A stretch of DNA of 12,513 nt, from the NCBI GenBank assembly GCA_029571425.1, contig JAKPSR010000190.1, forward strand, positions 1-12,513. The letters run 5' to 3'. Shown piece by piece: positions 6,450 through 12,376 of this stretch (position 1 is the first letter of the stretch; each line of letters begins with the position of its first letter). This DNA comes from Spirochaetota bacterium (GTDB lineage: Bacteria; Spirochaetota; Spirochaetia; Treponematales; Treponemataceae). The notes beneath the pieces are model-generated. The model had not been told where the DNA came from, searched no databases, and saw only the letters and a program-made list of their open reading frames with translations. The position numbers were made by a program, and so were the translations under genes.

Positions 6450-7354
6450 CCCCGTCTTCCTTCCACGACGCGGTCCAGACCCGCGAGGTCCCGATGGGTC
6501 ACTATATCAAGAAAGCCCTCTTCTTTCAAACACCCCGCGGCCGCCGCGGCGTTGTACTCGCCGACCTCGACGAGGAAGGTCCCCCCCGGCGCGAGGGCCC
6601 GAAGGGCGTGCGGCGCGAGCGCGCGCACGAGGTCGAGGCCGTCCGCGCCGCCGTCGAGGGCGAGGAGGGGCTCGCCGCGCCCGTCCTCAAGGAGGCCGCG
6701 CGCGACATCGCTCGGGACGTAAGGCGGGTTCGAAACGATGAGGGCATAGCCCGGCGAGTCGGGCGTCGACGGTGGGGGAAGCCCGTCGCGAAGGTCCCCG
6801 AGGACGAAACGGATCGGCCTATCAGACGGGCCGAGTTCCCGCGCGTTCTCTTCGGCGACGCGGAGCGCGGCCTCGGATATATCCGTCGCCGTGACGAGGC
6901 TTTCGGGCACGGAACGCGCTATGGCGACTGCGACGCATCCTGATCCCGTGCAAACGTCCAGCGCTTCGCAGAAGCGCCGCGCTCCGAAGAAGCGCCGCGA
7001 TTCGGGGGATCCAGCGGCATGCGCGCGGAGTACTTCGATCGCGCGCTCGACGAGGGTCTCGGTGTCCGGCTTCGGGATCAGGACGTCCGGCGTGACCTGA
7101 AACGTCATCCCCCAGAATTCCTTCTCGCCCGTTACGTACGCGACGGGAAGACCGGTCGCCCGTTTGCGCGCGAGAGAGAGGAACTTCTCCGGCTCGGGTA
7201 CATCCTCCTCGGGATGGGCGAGGAGGCGCGATCGGGACCGTCCCGTCGCCCACGCGAGCAGGACCAGGGCGTCCCGCGAAGGGTCGTCCTCGGCGGGGAT
7301 TCTGCCCCCGCGCAATATTCGCTCTGCCTCGGCTCGCGCCTCGATGACCGTCAT
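6446..7354 (-). CDS. prmC: Peptide chain release factor glutamine N5-methyltransferase PrmC (HemK)
   Basis: PrmC uses S-adenosylmethionine to methylate the glutamine of the GGQ motif in release factors, improving translation termination. The 302-residue protein has the small N-terminal helical domain (about 1-80), then the linker FQVTPDVLIPKPDTETLVE (variant of IPRPETE), the SAM-binding loop LDVCTGSGCVAVAIA (132-146), Asp158 at the end of the next strand, and the diagnostic NPPY at 209-212. The frame stays open upstream to a methionine at 7483, but the start at 7354 gives the family's normal N-terminus (MTVIEARAEAERIL) and has GGTGA four bases before it, so the longer form is rejected. The segment at about 111-130 is longer than usual because of a six-codon tandem duplication. 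It overlaps the RSH gene by four bases and forms an operon with it. Its target PrfA is encoded nearby on the same strand. Confidence 0.93.
   Translation of the reverse strand: MTVIEARAEAERILRGGRIPAEDDPSRDALVLLAWATGRSRSRLLAHPEEDVPEPEKFLSLARKRATGLPVAYVTGEKEFWGMTFQVTPDVLIPKPDTETLVERAIEVLRAHAAGSPESRRFFGARRFCEALDVCTGSGCVAVAIARSVPESLVTATDISEAALRVAEENARELGPSDRPIRFVLGDLRDGLPPPSTPDSPGYALIVSNPPYVPSDVARGLLEDGRGEPLLALDGGADGLDLVRALAPHALRALAPGGTFLVEVGEYNAAAAAGCLKEEGFLDIVTHRDLAGLDRVVEGRRG
6970..7005. repeat. 18-bp imperfect tandem duplication inside prmC
   Basis: Two adjacent 18-base units (6970-6987 and 6988-7005) share AGAAGCGCCGCG exactly and match at 15 of 18 bases overall. In the protein this gives RRFFGA followed by RRFCEA, in frame, in the loop just before the SAM-binding strand. 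It probably arose by slippage and does not break the gene. Confidence 0.75.
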
Positions 7355-7360
7355 GGGTTC

Positions 7361-7390
7361 ACCATAGCAGGTTTTGCGCCGGCGTGTGAA
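7361..7390 (-). promoter_or_regulatory. Candidate promoter for prmC-rsh
   Basis: On the minus strand TTCACA (7390-7385, 5 of 6 to the -35 consensus) and TATGGT (7366-7361, 4 of 6) are 18 bases apart. The predicted transcription start falls at or next to the ATG at 7354. The site also contains GGTGA, which could serve as ribosome binding site for transcripts that begin further upstream, so this assignment is uncertain. Confidence 0.4.
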
Positions 7391-7424
7391 CGGCGCGCGC
7401 CCACGAGTCGCCGCCTTTTTTCGC

Positions 7425-7453
7425 TTGCGCTTTGCGCGAATTGGCAGTACACT
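7425..7453 (+). promoter_or_regulatory. Candidate promoter for the GH5 cellulase
   Basis: TTGCGC (7425-7430, weak -35 with the TTG core) and TACACT (7448-7453, 4 of 6 to TATAAT) are separated by 17 bases. The predicted start near 7460 leaves a leader of about 43 bases holding AGAGGT at 7492-7497, five bases before the ATG. The match is weak and other placements are possible. Confidence 0.35.
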
Positions 7454-7458
7454 GCGAA
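7441..7458. promoter_or_regulatory. Palindrome overlapping the cellulase promoter, possible operator
   Basis: GCAGT (7444-7448) and ACTGC (7451-7455) are perfect inverted repeats around AC. The symmetry extends to TT (7441-7442) and AA (7457-7458) across one mismatch. It covers the candidate -10 of the cellulase gene, where a bound repressor would block transcription. The regulator is unknown. Confidence 0.4.
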
Positions 7459-7502
7459 GGTAGTAAGGTGAAGCTGGAAACAAATAAGATTAGAGGTATA
7501 CC

Positions 7503-9209
7503 ATGAACCGAAACACGCATACGCCGCGAGCGATCGCTCTCGCCGCCCTCATCTCCCTGTCCTTCGCTGTCCCTCTTGCGGCCGACGAAAAGGCGTATCC
7601 GGGCGTTCTCGCGCCGGCGACGGTGCGGCCGTCGAAGGCCGGTGCCCTGAAGATCATCGCGAAGGGAGGTAAGGCCCAGATATGCGGTCGGGACGGAACC
7701 CAGGTCCAGCTCCGCGGGATGAGTACCCATGGCCTCCAATGGTTTCCGCAGATACTGAACGATAACGCATTCCGCGCCTTGGCGGTCGATTGGGGCTCGA
7801 ACGTCGTCCGACTGGCGATGTACGTCACCGAGAATGGCTACGCGTCGAACCCGGTGGTCAAGGACCGGCTCGTCGAGGGGGTCAGGCTCGCGATCAAGCA
7901 CGACATGTACGCGATCGTCGACTGGCACGTTCTTTCTCCGGGAGACCCGAACGCGAAAGATTACGCGCTCGCGCGCGAGTTCTTCCGTGAGATATCGGCC
8001 CTTTTCCCGAACGACCCGCACGTGATCTACGAACTTTGCAACGAGCCGAATGGGAACAGGCCCGGCGTGTCGAACGACGAAGCCGGCTGGCGTCAGGTCA
8101 AGAAGTACGCGGAGCCTATCGTCAAGGAACTCCGCGCGTCGGGCAACCAAAACCTCATCATCGTCGGGAGCCCGAACTGGAGCCAGCGGCCCGACCTCGC
8201 CGCCGACGACCCGATAGACGACGCGAACGTCGCGTACGCATTTCATTTCTATTCAGGATCGCATCTCCCGGGCGCGTACGTCTGGCAGAAGGTCGAGTAC
8301 GCCCTCGAGAAGGGCGTTGCCCTCTTTTGTTCCGAATGGGGCACGAGCGAGGCGAACGGCGACGGCGGTCCGTACCTCGACGAGGCCGACGCCTGGATCG
8401 ACATGATGAACAGGAACGGCATCGGTTGGATCAACTGGTCGATGACGACGAAAAGCGAAACCTCGGGCGCGTTCCGGCCGTACAAGATGGGCGCGCACGA
8501 GGCGGCGAGCCTCGATCCCGGCTCGGATGGGAAGTGGGCGCCAGACGAGCTGAGCCCGTCTGGCGAGTACGCGCGCGCGCGGATCAAGGGTGCGCGATTC
8601 GTTCCCGTCGCTCGGAAGGATGCTTCGACAGTCCCCATCGAGCACGCCGAGGAGGGTTACGCGACCTTCCCGAGCGATTTCGAGGACGGGACGAGGCAAG
8701 GCTGGTCGTGGTTCGGTGGGTCGCCCGTGCAATCCCCGATTATAGTCGTGAACGCGGGCGGGTCGAAGGCCCTTGGTTGGGCGGTCGCCTACCCCGAGGC
8801 GAAGCCCGAGGGCGACTGGACGACGGCTCCCCGCATCATGGTCTCGAACGTCAACGTCTCGAGGAAAACGGCGCGGTACCTTACCCTCGATTTCCTCGTC
8901 AAGCCGGAGCGTGCCTCGCGCGGCGCCCTTAGGATCGTGCTCGCGATGGCCCCTCCGAGCCTCGGCTACTGGGCGCAGGCCGAGGATGACTTCGTCATCG
9001 ACCTCGAGGACCTCGCCTCGGCCGAGCGGACCGCCGACGGGCTCTATCGTTGGCGCGCGCGCTTCGACCTGACGAAGTTGAAAGAGGGTAAAAAACTGAA
9101 GGCGGACACGACGATCAGGGACCTCACGGTCGTCGTGGTCGACAAGGGTAGCGACTTCGCGGGCACGATGTTCATCGATAACGTGCGCTTCGAGGAGTCG
9201 CCTCGGTAA
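7503..9209 (+). CDS. Secreted GH5 endoglucanase (cellulase) with C-terminal CBM17/28-like module
   Basis: This is a predicted exported beta-1,4-glucanase of 568 residues. An N-terminal signal peptide (basic start, hydrophobic IALAALISLSFAVPLAA, cleavage likely after Ala27) leads through a short linker to a GH5 catalytic domain (about 50-370). The domain has Arg103, His142 in VDWHV, acid/base Glu181 in YELCNEPN, His248 and Tyr250 in AFHFY, and nucleophile Glu278 in LFCSEWG, as in subfamily 2-type bacterial cellulases. The C-terminal part (about 391-567) begins DFEDGTRQGWSWF and ends DNVRFEESP. It contains AMAPPSLGYWAQAEDDF, which resembles family 17/28 carbohydrate-binding modules that bind amorphous cellulose. 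No anchor, dockerin or membrane segment follows, so release into periplasm or medium is expected. AGAGGT at 7492-7497 supports the ATG at 7503. The gene faces the opposite way from prfA and prmC and ends three bases from prfA, which suggests a later insertion. Exact substrate is inferred. Confidence 0.92.
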   Translation: MNRNTHTPRAIALAALISLSFAVPLAADEKAYPGVLAPATVRPSKAGALKIIAKGGKAQICGRDGTQVQLRGMSTHGLQWFPQILNDNAFRALAVDWGSNVVRLAMYVTENGYASNPVVKDRLVEGVRLAIKHDMYAIVDWHVLSPGDPNAKDYALAREFFREISALFPNDPHVIYELCNEPNGNRPGVSNDEAGWRQVKKYAEPIVKELRASGNQNLIIVGSPNWSQRPDLAADDPIDDANVAYAFHFYSGSHLPGAYVWQKVEYALEKGVALFCSEWGTSEANGDGGPYLDEADAWIDMMNRNGIGWINWSMTTKSETSGAFRPYKMGAHEAASLDPGSDGKWAPDELSPSGEYARARIKGARFVPVARKDASTVPIEHAEEGYATFPSDFEDGTRQGWSWFGGSPVQSPIIVVNAGGSKALGWAVAYPEAKPEGDWTTAPRIMVSNVNVSRKTARYLTLDFLVKPERASRGALRIVLAMAPPSLGYWAQAEDDFVIDLEDLASAERTADGLYRWRARFDLTKLKEGKKLKADTTIRDLTVVVVDKGSDFAGTMFIDNVRFEESPR

Positions 9210-9212
9210 GCC

Positions 9213-10283
9213 CTATTCCCCGCTCGCGCGGAGTTGCTCCTCGCGGGCGGCTATGCACAGCGCGTCGACGAGCTCGCCGATGTCGCCCTGCATGACCAAG
9301 TCTAGTTTGTAGAGGGTCAGGTTGATCCGGTGGTCGGTCAGGCGGTTCTGGGGGAAGTTGTAGGTGCGGATGCGCTCCGAGCGGTCGCCAGAGCCAACCT
9401 GGCTCTTGCGGTTCGCCGCGCGCTCGGCGTTCTTCTTTTCCTCTTCCATCTCGAAGAGGCGGGTGCGGAGGACGCGCATCGCCTTCGCTTTGTTCTTGAT
9501 CTGGCTTTTCTCGTCCTGGCAAATCACCACGAGGCCGGTCGGGATATGGGTAAGCCGCACGGCCGAGTCGGTGGTGTTGACGCACTGCCCCCCGGGCCCG
9601 CCCGCGCGCATCACGTCGACGCGGAGGTCTTCCTGCCTAATCACGATCTCCGTCTCCTCGGCCTCGGGGAGGACGGCGACGGTGACCGCGCTCGTGTGTA
9701 TGCGGCCCGACGCCTCGGTGGCCGGGACTCGCTGGACTCGGTGTACCCCCGATTCGTAGCGGAGGCTCCCATAGACGTACTTTCCGGAAATGGAGAAGGT
9801 GATTTCCTTAAAGCCGCCGAGCTCGGTCTCGTTCGAGGAAAGGACCTCGTACCGCCATCCTTTCGATTCCGCGAAGCGGGTGTACATGCGGAAAAGGTCG
9901 GCCGCGAATAGGGCGGCCTCGTCGCCGCCGGTGCCGCCGCGGATTTCCATGATAATGTTCTTTTCCTCGAGCGGATCGGGGGGGATCAGCAGGACCTTGA
10001 GTCTCGCCTCGCTTTCGGCGAGCTTGAGGTCGAGTTCCTTCGCCTCCTCCTTCGCCATCTCGCGAAGCTCCGGGTCGGACTCCGCGCGCGCTATCTCCTG
10101 CGCGCCCGTCCGGTCAGACTCGATGCGCCGGTAATTCGCGTATTCCTCCATCAGCTTGGATAGATACGCGTGCTCGCGCATCGCCTCTCGGTAGCGGGCG
10201 GCGTCGCGGACGATGTCGGGGTTTTGTATTTCGGTGTCGATCTCGGTGAATCGGGCTTTCAGTCTCTCAAGGCGATCATGCAT
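9213..10283 (-). CDS. prfA: Peptide chain release factor 1
   Basis: RF1 reads UAA and UAG in the ribosomal A site and triggers peptide release. The 356-residue length is standard. The decoding tripeptide PAT (187-189, in HRVQRVPATEASGRIHTSA) identifies RF1 rather than RF2, which carries SPF. The catalytic loop AGGPGGQCVNTTDSAVR has GGQ at 231-233; Gln233 is the expected methylation site for PrmC. The first third is the coiled helical domain, and the ending SERIRTYNFPQNRLTDHR followed by a short helix is typical. RF1 shares its fold with RF2 but lacks its marks, so the call is firm. The ATG at 10283 gives the normal N-terminus, although no Shine-Dalgarno precedes it. A TATAAC box ends seven bases upstream, so the mRNA may be leaderless. 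The 3' end faces the cellulase gene with only three bases between. Confidence 0.97.
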   Translation of the reverse strand: MHDRLERLKARFTEIDTEIQNPDIVRDAARYREAMREHAYLSKLMEEYANYRRIESDRTGAQEIARAESDPELREMAKEEAKELDLKLAESEARLKVLLIPPDPLEEKNIIMEIRGGTGGDEAALFAADLFRMYTRFAESKGWRYEVLSSNETELGGFKEITFSISGKYVYGSLRYESGVHRVQRVPATEASGRIHTSAVTVAVLPEAEETEIVIRQEDLRVDVMRAGGPGGQCVNTTDSAVRLTHIPTGLVVICQDEKSQIKNKAKAMRVLRTRLFEMEEEKKNAERAANRKSQVGSGDRSERIRTYNFPQNRLTDHRINLTLYKLDLVMQGDIGELVDALCIAAREEQLRASGE

Positions 10284-10290
10284 GGTTTAA

Positions 10291-10319
10291 GTTATACCAA
10301 ATCGGGGCGAGACGGTGAA
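10291..10319 (-). promoter_or_regulatory. Candidate promoter for prfA, leaderless type
   Basis: On the minus strand TTCACC (10319-10314) and TATAAC (10296-10291, 5 of 6 to consensus) are exactly 17 bases apart. Only seven bases (TTAAACC) lie between the -10 box and the ATG at 10283, so the expected transcription start is at the start codon or one base before it. No ribosome binding site could fit. Confidence 0.6.
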
Positions 10320-10347
10320 GATGGGGACGGGCCGAGCCCTGGCGGTT

Positions 10348-11220
10348 TTAGCGTCCGCCTTCCCGTCTTGGCCGTTGGGCCGGCTTGCCGGTTGCCCGCG
10401 GGGTATCTTTGCGATCGGCTTGCGGCGCTTCCCTTGTCGTCGTGCGCTTCCCCTCTTTCTTTGGAAGGCTCATCGACGCGCGGCTACGGGCCTTTTCGGC
10501 GGTCGCCGGCTTGCCGTGGCGTGATGCGGCCATGGCGGGGCTTCCCTTTCGGGCGGGATGCTCGGTCGCAGTTTTCGCCGTCGCCGTCGCCGTCGCCGTC
10601 GCCGACCGAGCGGTCGTCCCGGGTACGGCCACGGCGCGCGTGGCCCCGACGCGGACGGTAGAGCGGCGGCGCGGGCTGAAAAAGCCGAAGAGGCTTCCGC
10701 AAAGCCCACCCGCGAGGTGGGCGAATTGGGAGATGTCGTCGCCCTTGAACGCGCTCATGATCTCGCGCCCAAGGTACAGGAAGACGATCAGGATGAAAGT
10801 CAGAGGCACGTCGTCCTTCCCGTGGTTGGTGAACGACGCGAGAAGGATCATCATGAAGACGACGCCCGAGGCGCCGAGGAGGGGCGCCGGGAAGAAGCAG
10901 GCGTTCAGGACGCCCGTCACGAAGCCGGTGACCACGATCATCAGGAACATGGTCATCGACCCGTATGTCTCCTCGAGCATCGGCCCAAGGAGAAGGATAT
11001 AGGCGAGGTTGGAGATCAGGTGCGCCCAGTCGGCGTGCCCGGCGATATGGGTGAAGAGCCTAAGGTAGTTGAGGGGCTTGAGGAGGTCGAACCCGGCGGC
11101 GTTCGGCACGGTGAAGAGCGCGCGGGTAAGGCCGTGGAGCAGGAACGCGTCTACGAGCACGACGAGGGTGCAGAAAAACGAGTAGGTCAGCGTGGTCGGG
11201 GCGTTATACTTAATCCGCAT
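10348..11220 (-). CDS. Rhomboid family intramembrane serine protease with long basic C-terminal tail
   Basis: This membrane protease cleaves transmembrane segments of other proteins within the lipid bilayer. The first 182 residues form a six-helix rhomboid core: HADWAHLISNLAYI with His67 and Asn71 (equivalent to the oxyanion His150 and Asn154 of GlpG), the catalytic GASG with Ser118, and the catalytic His168 in FAHLAGGLCGSLFGF. The last 108 residues are a predicted cytoplasmic, disordered tail rich in Lys, Arg, Ala and Thr, with an Ala-Thr repeat at about 207-215 encoded by a hexanucleotide repeat. No known domain is recognised in the tail. The ATG at 11220 lies inside the end of the exonuclease gene (11-base overlap), with no clear ribosome binding site, so translation probably depends on coupling. 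The substrate is unknown. The gene lies upstream of prfA, which has its own candidate promoter. Confidence 0.88.
   Translation of the reverse strand: MRIKYNAPTTLTYSFFCTLVVLVDAFLLHGLTRALFTVPNAAGFDLLKPLNYLRLFTHIAGHADWAHLISNLAYILLLGPMLEETYGSMTMFLMIVVTGFVTGVLNACFFPAPLLGASGVVFMMILLASFTNHGKDDVPLTFILIVFLYLGREIMSAFKGDDISQFAHLAGGLCGSLFGFFSPRRRSTVRVGATRAVAVPGTTARSATATATATAKTATEHPARKGSPAMAASRHGKPATAEKARSRASMSLPKKEGKRTTTREAPQADRKDTPRATGKPAQRPRREGGR
10576..10605. repeat. Hexanucleotide repeat (CGCCGT) inside the rhomboid gene
   Basis: Four exact CGCCGT units and a fifth ending in A (CGCCGA) run from 10576 to 10605. Read on the coding (minus) strand they give alternating Thr and Ala codons (ACG GCG). Unit length is a multiple of three, so copy-number change would lengthen or shorten the tail without a frameshift. 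Confidence 0.85.
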
Positions 11221-11986
11221 AGGTTAGCTTGATAGGGCAGTGGTCGGACCCGAGTACGTCCGCGAGGATCTCGGAGGACTTGACGCGCGGCATGAATGCC
11301 GCGTTGACGCACTGATAGTCGATGCGCCATCCGACGTTTTTCTCGCGCGCGTGGAAACGGTAGGTCCACCAGGTATACTTGCCCGGATCGGGGCAAAAGG
11401 CGCGGAAGGTGTCGACGTAGCCGCTTGAGGTGAAGCGGTCCATCCATGCCCGCTCCTCGGGAAGGTAGCCGGGGTTTCCCTCGTTCGACTTGGGATTCGC
11501 GAGGTCGATCGGCTTATGGGCGATATTATAGTCGCCGCAGAGTATGACGCTTTTTCCCGACTCGACCAGCCGGTCGCAGGCGGCGAGGATGGCGTCGCAA
11601 AAGCCGAGCTTGTAGCCGAGACGGGCGCCCGCCTCCTGCGAATTGGGAAAATAGGCGGAGCAAACGACGGCCGAGGGGTATTCGGCGAAGATAGCCCGGC
11701 CTTCGTCGTCGAATTCGGGAACGCCGAGATTCCAAACCGAAAGGGGCTCTTCCTTGCTGTAGATCGCGGTTCCCGAATATCCCGCCTTCTTGGCCGAGCT
11801 CCACCAGGACTTCCACGTCCCGGAGCTAAGCGCGGGCTCGACGAGCTCGGGCGAAAGCTGCCCTCGGTGCGCCTTGGTTTCTTGCAGGCATAGGACGTCC
11901 GGCGAGGCCGCGTCGAGCCAGTCGAGAAAGCCCTTCTTTTCCACTGCCCTGATGCCGTTGACGTTCCAGGAAACCACTGTTTTCAT
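11210..11986 (-). CDS. xth: Exonuclease III family AP endonuclease
   Basis: This DNA repair enzyme of the ExoIII/ExoA (EEP) family cuts at abasic sites and removes 3' blocking groups in base excision repair. The 258-residue protein is close to the family's 250-275. Conserved parts: SWNVNGIRA (6-14) with Asn8 and Asn10, LQETK with metal-binding Glu36, CGDYNIAH (150-157) with Asp152 and Asn154, a WWTYRFHAREKNVGWRIDY block with Asp223, and the final SDHCPI with Asp248 and catalytic His249. The frame extends upstream to 12103, but MKTVVSWNVNGIRAVEKKGF at 11986 is the exact family start, so the extra 39 codons are rejected. No Shine-Dalgarno precedes this ATG; a CATTAT box ends six bases before it. 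The gene is divergent from clpS across 83 bases and overlaps the rhomboid gene by 11 bases downstream. Confidence 0.95.
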   Translation of the reverse strand: MKTVVSWNVNGIRAVEKKGFLDWLDAASPDVLCLQETKAHRGQLSPELVEPALSSGTWKSWWSSAKKAGYSGTAIYSKEEPLSVWNLGVPEFDDEGRAIFAEYPSAVVCSAYFPNSQEAGARLGYKLGFCDAILAACDRLVESGKSVILCGDYNIAHKPIDLANPKSNEGNPGYLPEERAWMDRFTSSGYVDTFRAFCPDPGKYTWWTYRFHAREKNVGWRIDYQCVNAAFMPRVKSSEILADVLGSDHCPIKLTYAD

Positions 11987-11992
11987 GGGCGT

Positions 11993-12022
11993 ATAATGGC
12001 ACGAAGGAGCGGGCGTTTTCAA
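11993..12022 (-). promoter_or_regulatory. Candidate promoter for xth, leaderless type
   Basis: On the minus strand TTGAAA (12022-12017, 5 of 6 to -35 consensus) and CATTAT (11998-11993, 4 of 6) are 18 bases apart. Six bases (ACGCCC) separate the -10 box from the ATG at 11986, which places the expected transcription start on the start codon. The same bases read TATAAT on the plus strand (11992-11997). Confidence 0.5.
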
Positions 12023-12034
12023 GTCGCGGGGATG

Positions 12035-12063
12035 TTGTTTCTCGCCCGTATTTGCGTTATTTT
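12035..12063 (+). promoter_or_regulatory. Candidate promoter for clpS-clpA, leaderless type
   Basis: TTGTTT (12035-12040) and TATTTT (12058-12063) are 17 bases apart. Six bases (TAAGGT) separate the -10 box from the ATG at 12070, so the expected start of transcription is the start codon itself. The AAGG just before the ATG leaves one base of spacing, too close to act as a normal ribosome binding site. An alternative -10, TATAAT at 11992-11997, would give a leader of about 65 bases. Confidence 0.5.
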
Positions 12064-12069
12064 TAAGGT

Positions 12070-12375
12070 ATGGCGTACGAAAGAAAGGCACAAGAGGAAA
12101 CATCGCTATCGCACGAATTCGAGGAGCCCGCGCAATACCGCGTGGTCCTGCTGAACGACGACTTCACGACGAAGGAGTTCGTCATCGCCGTATTGGTCGC
12201 CGTCTTCCATAAGGCCCAGGGCGACGCGCAGACGATCATGGAAGACGTGCACCGCAAGGGGCGGGGCGTAGTTGGCTCGTATGCCTACGACATCGCCGCA
12301 ACCCGCTGTCTTCAGGTACACGAGGCGGCGAAATCGAATGGCTTTCCGCTTCGATGCGTCATGGAGCGCGTCTAG
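12070..12375 (+). CDS. clpS: ATP-dependent Clp protease adaptor ClpS
   Basis: ClpS is a small cytoplasmic adaptor that binds proteins with destabilising N-terminal residues (N-degrons) and hands them to ClpA for unfolding and degradation by ClpP. The 101-residue product has the full ClpS core: YRVVLLNDDFTTKEFVI (23-39) with Asn29, Asp30 and Asp31 that hold the substrate's alpha-amino group, Met57 in TIMEDVHRKG, His61, and the ending NGFPLRCVMERV. Aligned to E. coli ClpS (offset of five), Asn34, Asp35, Asp36, Thr38, Met62 and His66 are all kept, while the gate residue Met40 is Lys35. The disordered N-terminal extension (about 1-20) needed for delivery to ClpA is present. clpA follows after one base, confirming the role. 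Confidence 0.95.
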   Translation: MAYERKAQEETSLSHEFEEPAQYRVVLLNDDFTTKEFVIAVLVAVFHKAQGDAQTIMEDVHRKGRGVVGSYAYDIAATRCLQVHEAAKSNGFPLRCVMERV

Positions 12376-12376
12376 C

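Noticed and set aside
7355..7483. Extended N-terminus of PrmC starting at 7483
   Set aside because: The extra 43 residues are basic, have no family match and would run through the divergent spacer with promoter-like elements; the methionine at 7354 gives the standard start.
8036..8932. A 298-codon plus-strand frame inside the cellulase gene
   Set aside because: Arg-rich out-of-frame shadow of the GH5 gene.
9225..9245. Stem CGCG-C-GGAG / CTCC-T-CGCG near the end of prfA as a terminator for the cellulase gene
   Set aside because: One mismatch, no T-run, and it lies within prfA coding sequence where codons for the family's C-terminus explain the bases.
10576..10605. Short tandem repeats as a CRISPR array or phase-variation switch
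   Set aside because: Units are 6 bases with no spacers, and copy-number change keeps the reading frame, so it cannot switch the gene on or off.
11987..12103. Extended N-terminus of the exonuclease starting at 12103
   Set aside because: It would overlap clpS antisense; the family begins exactly at the methionine at 11986.
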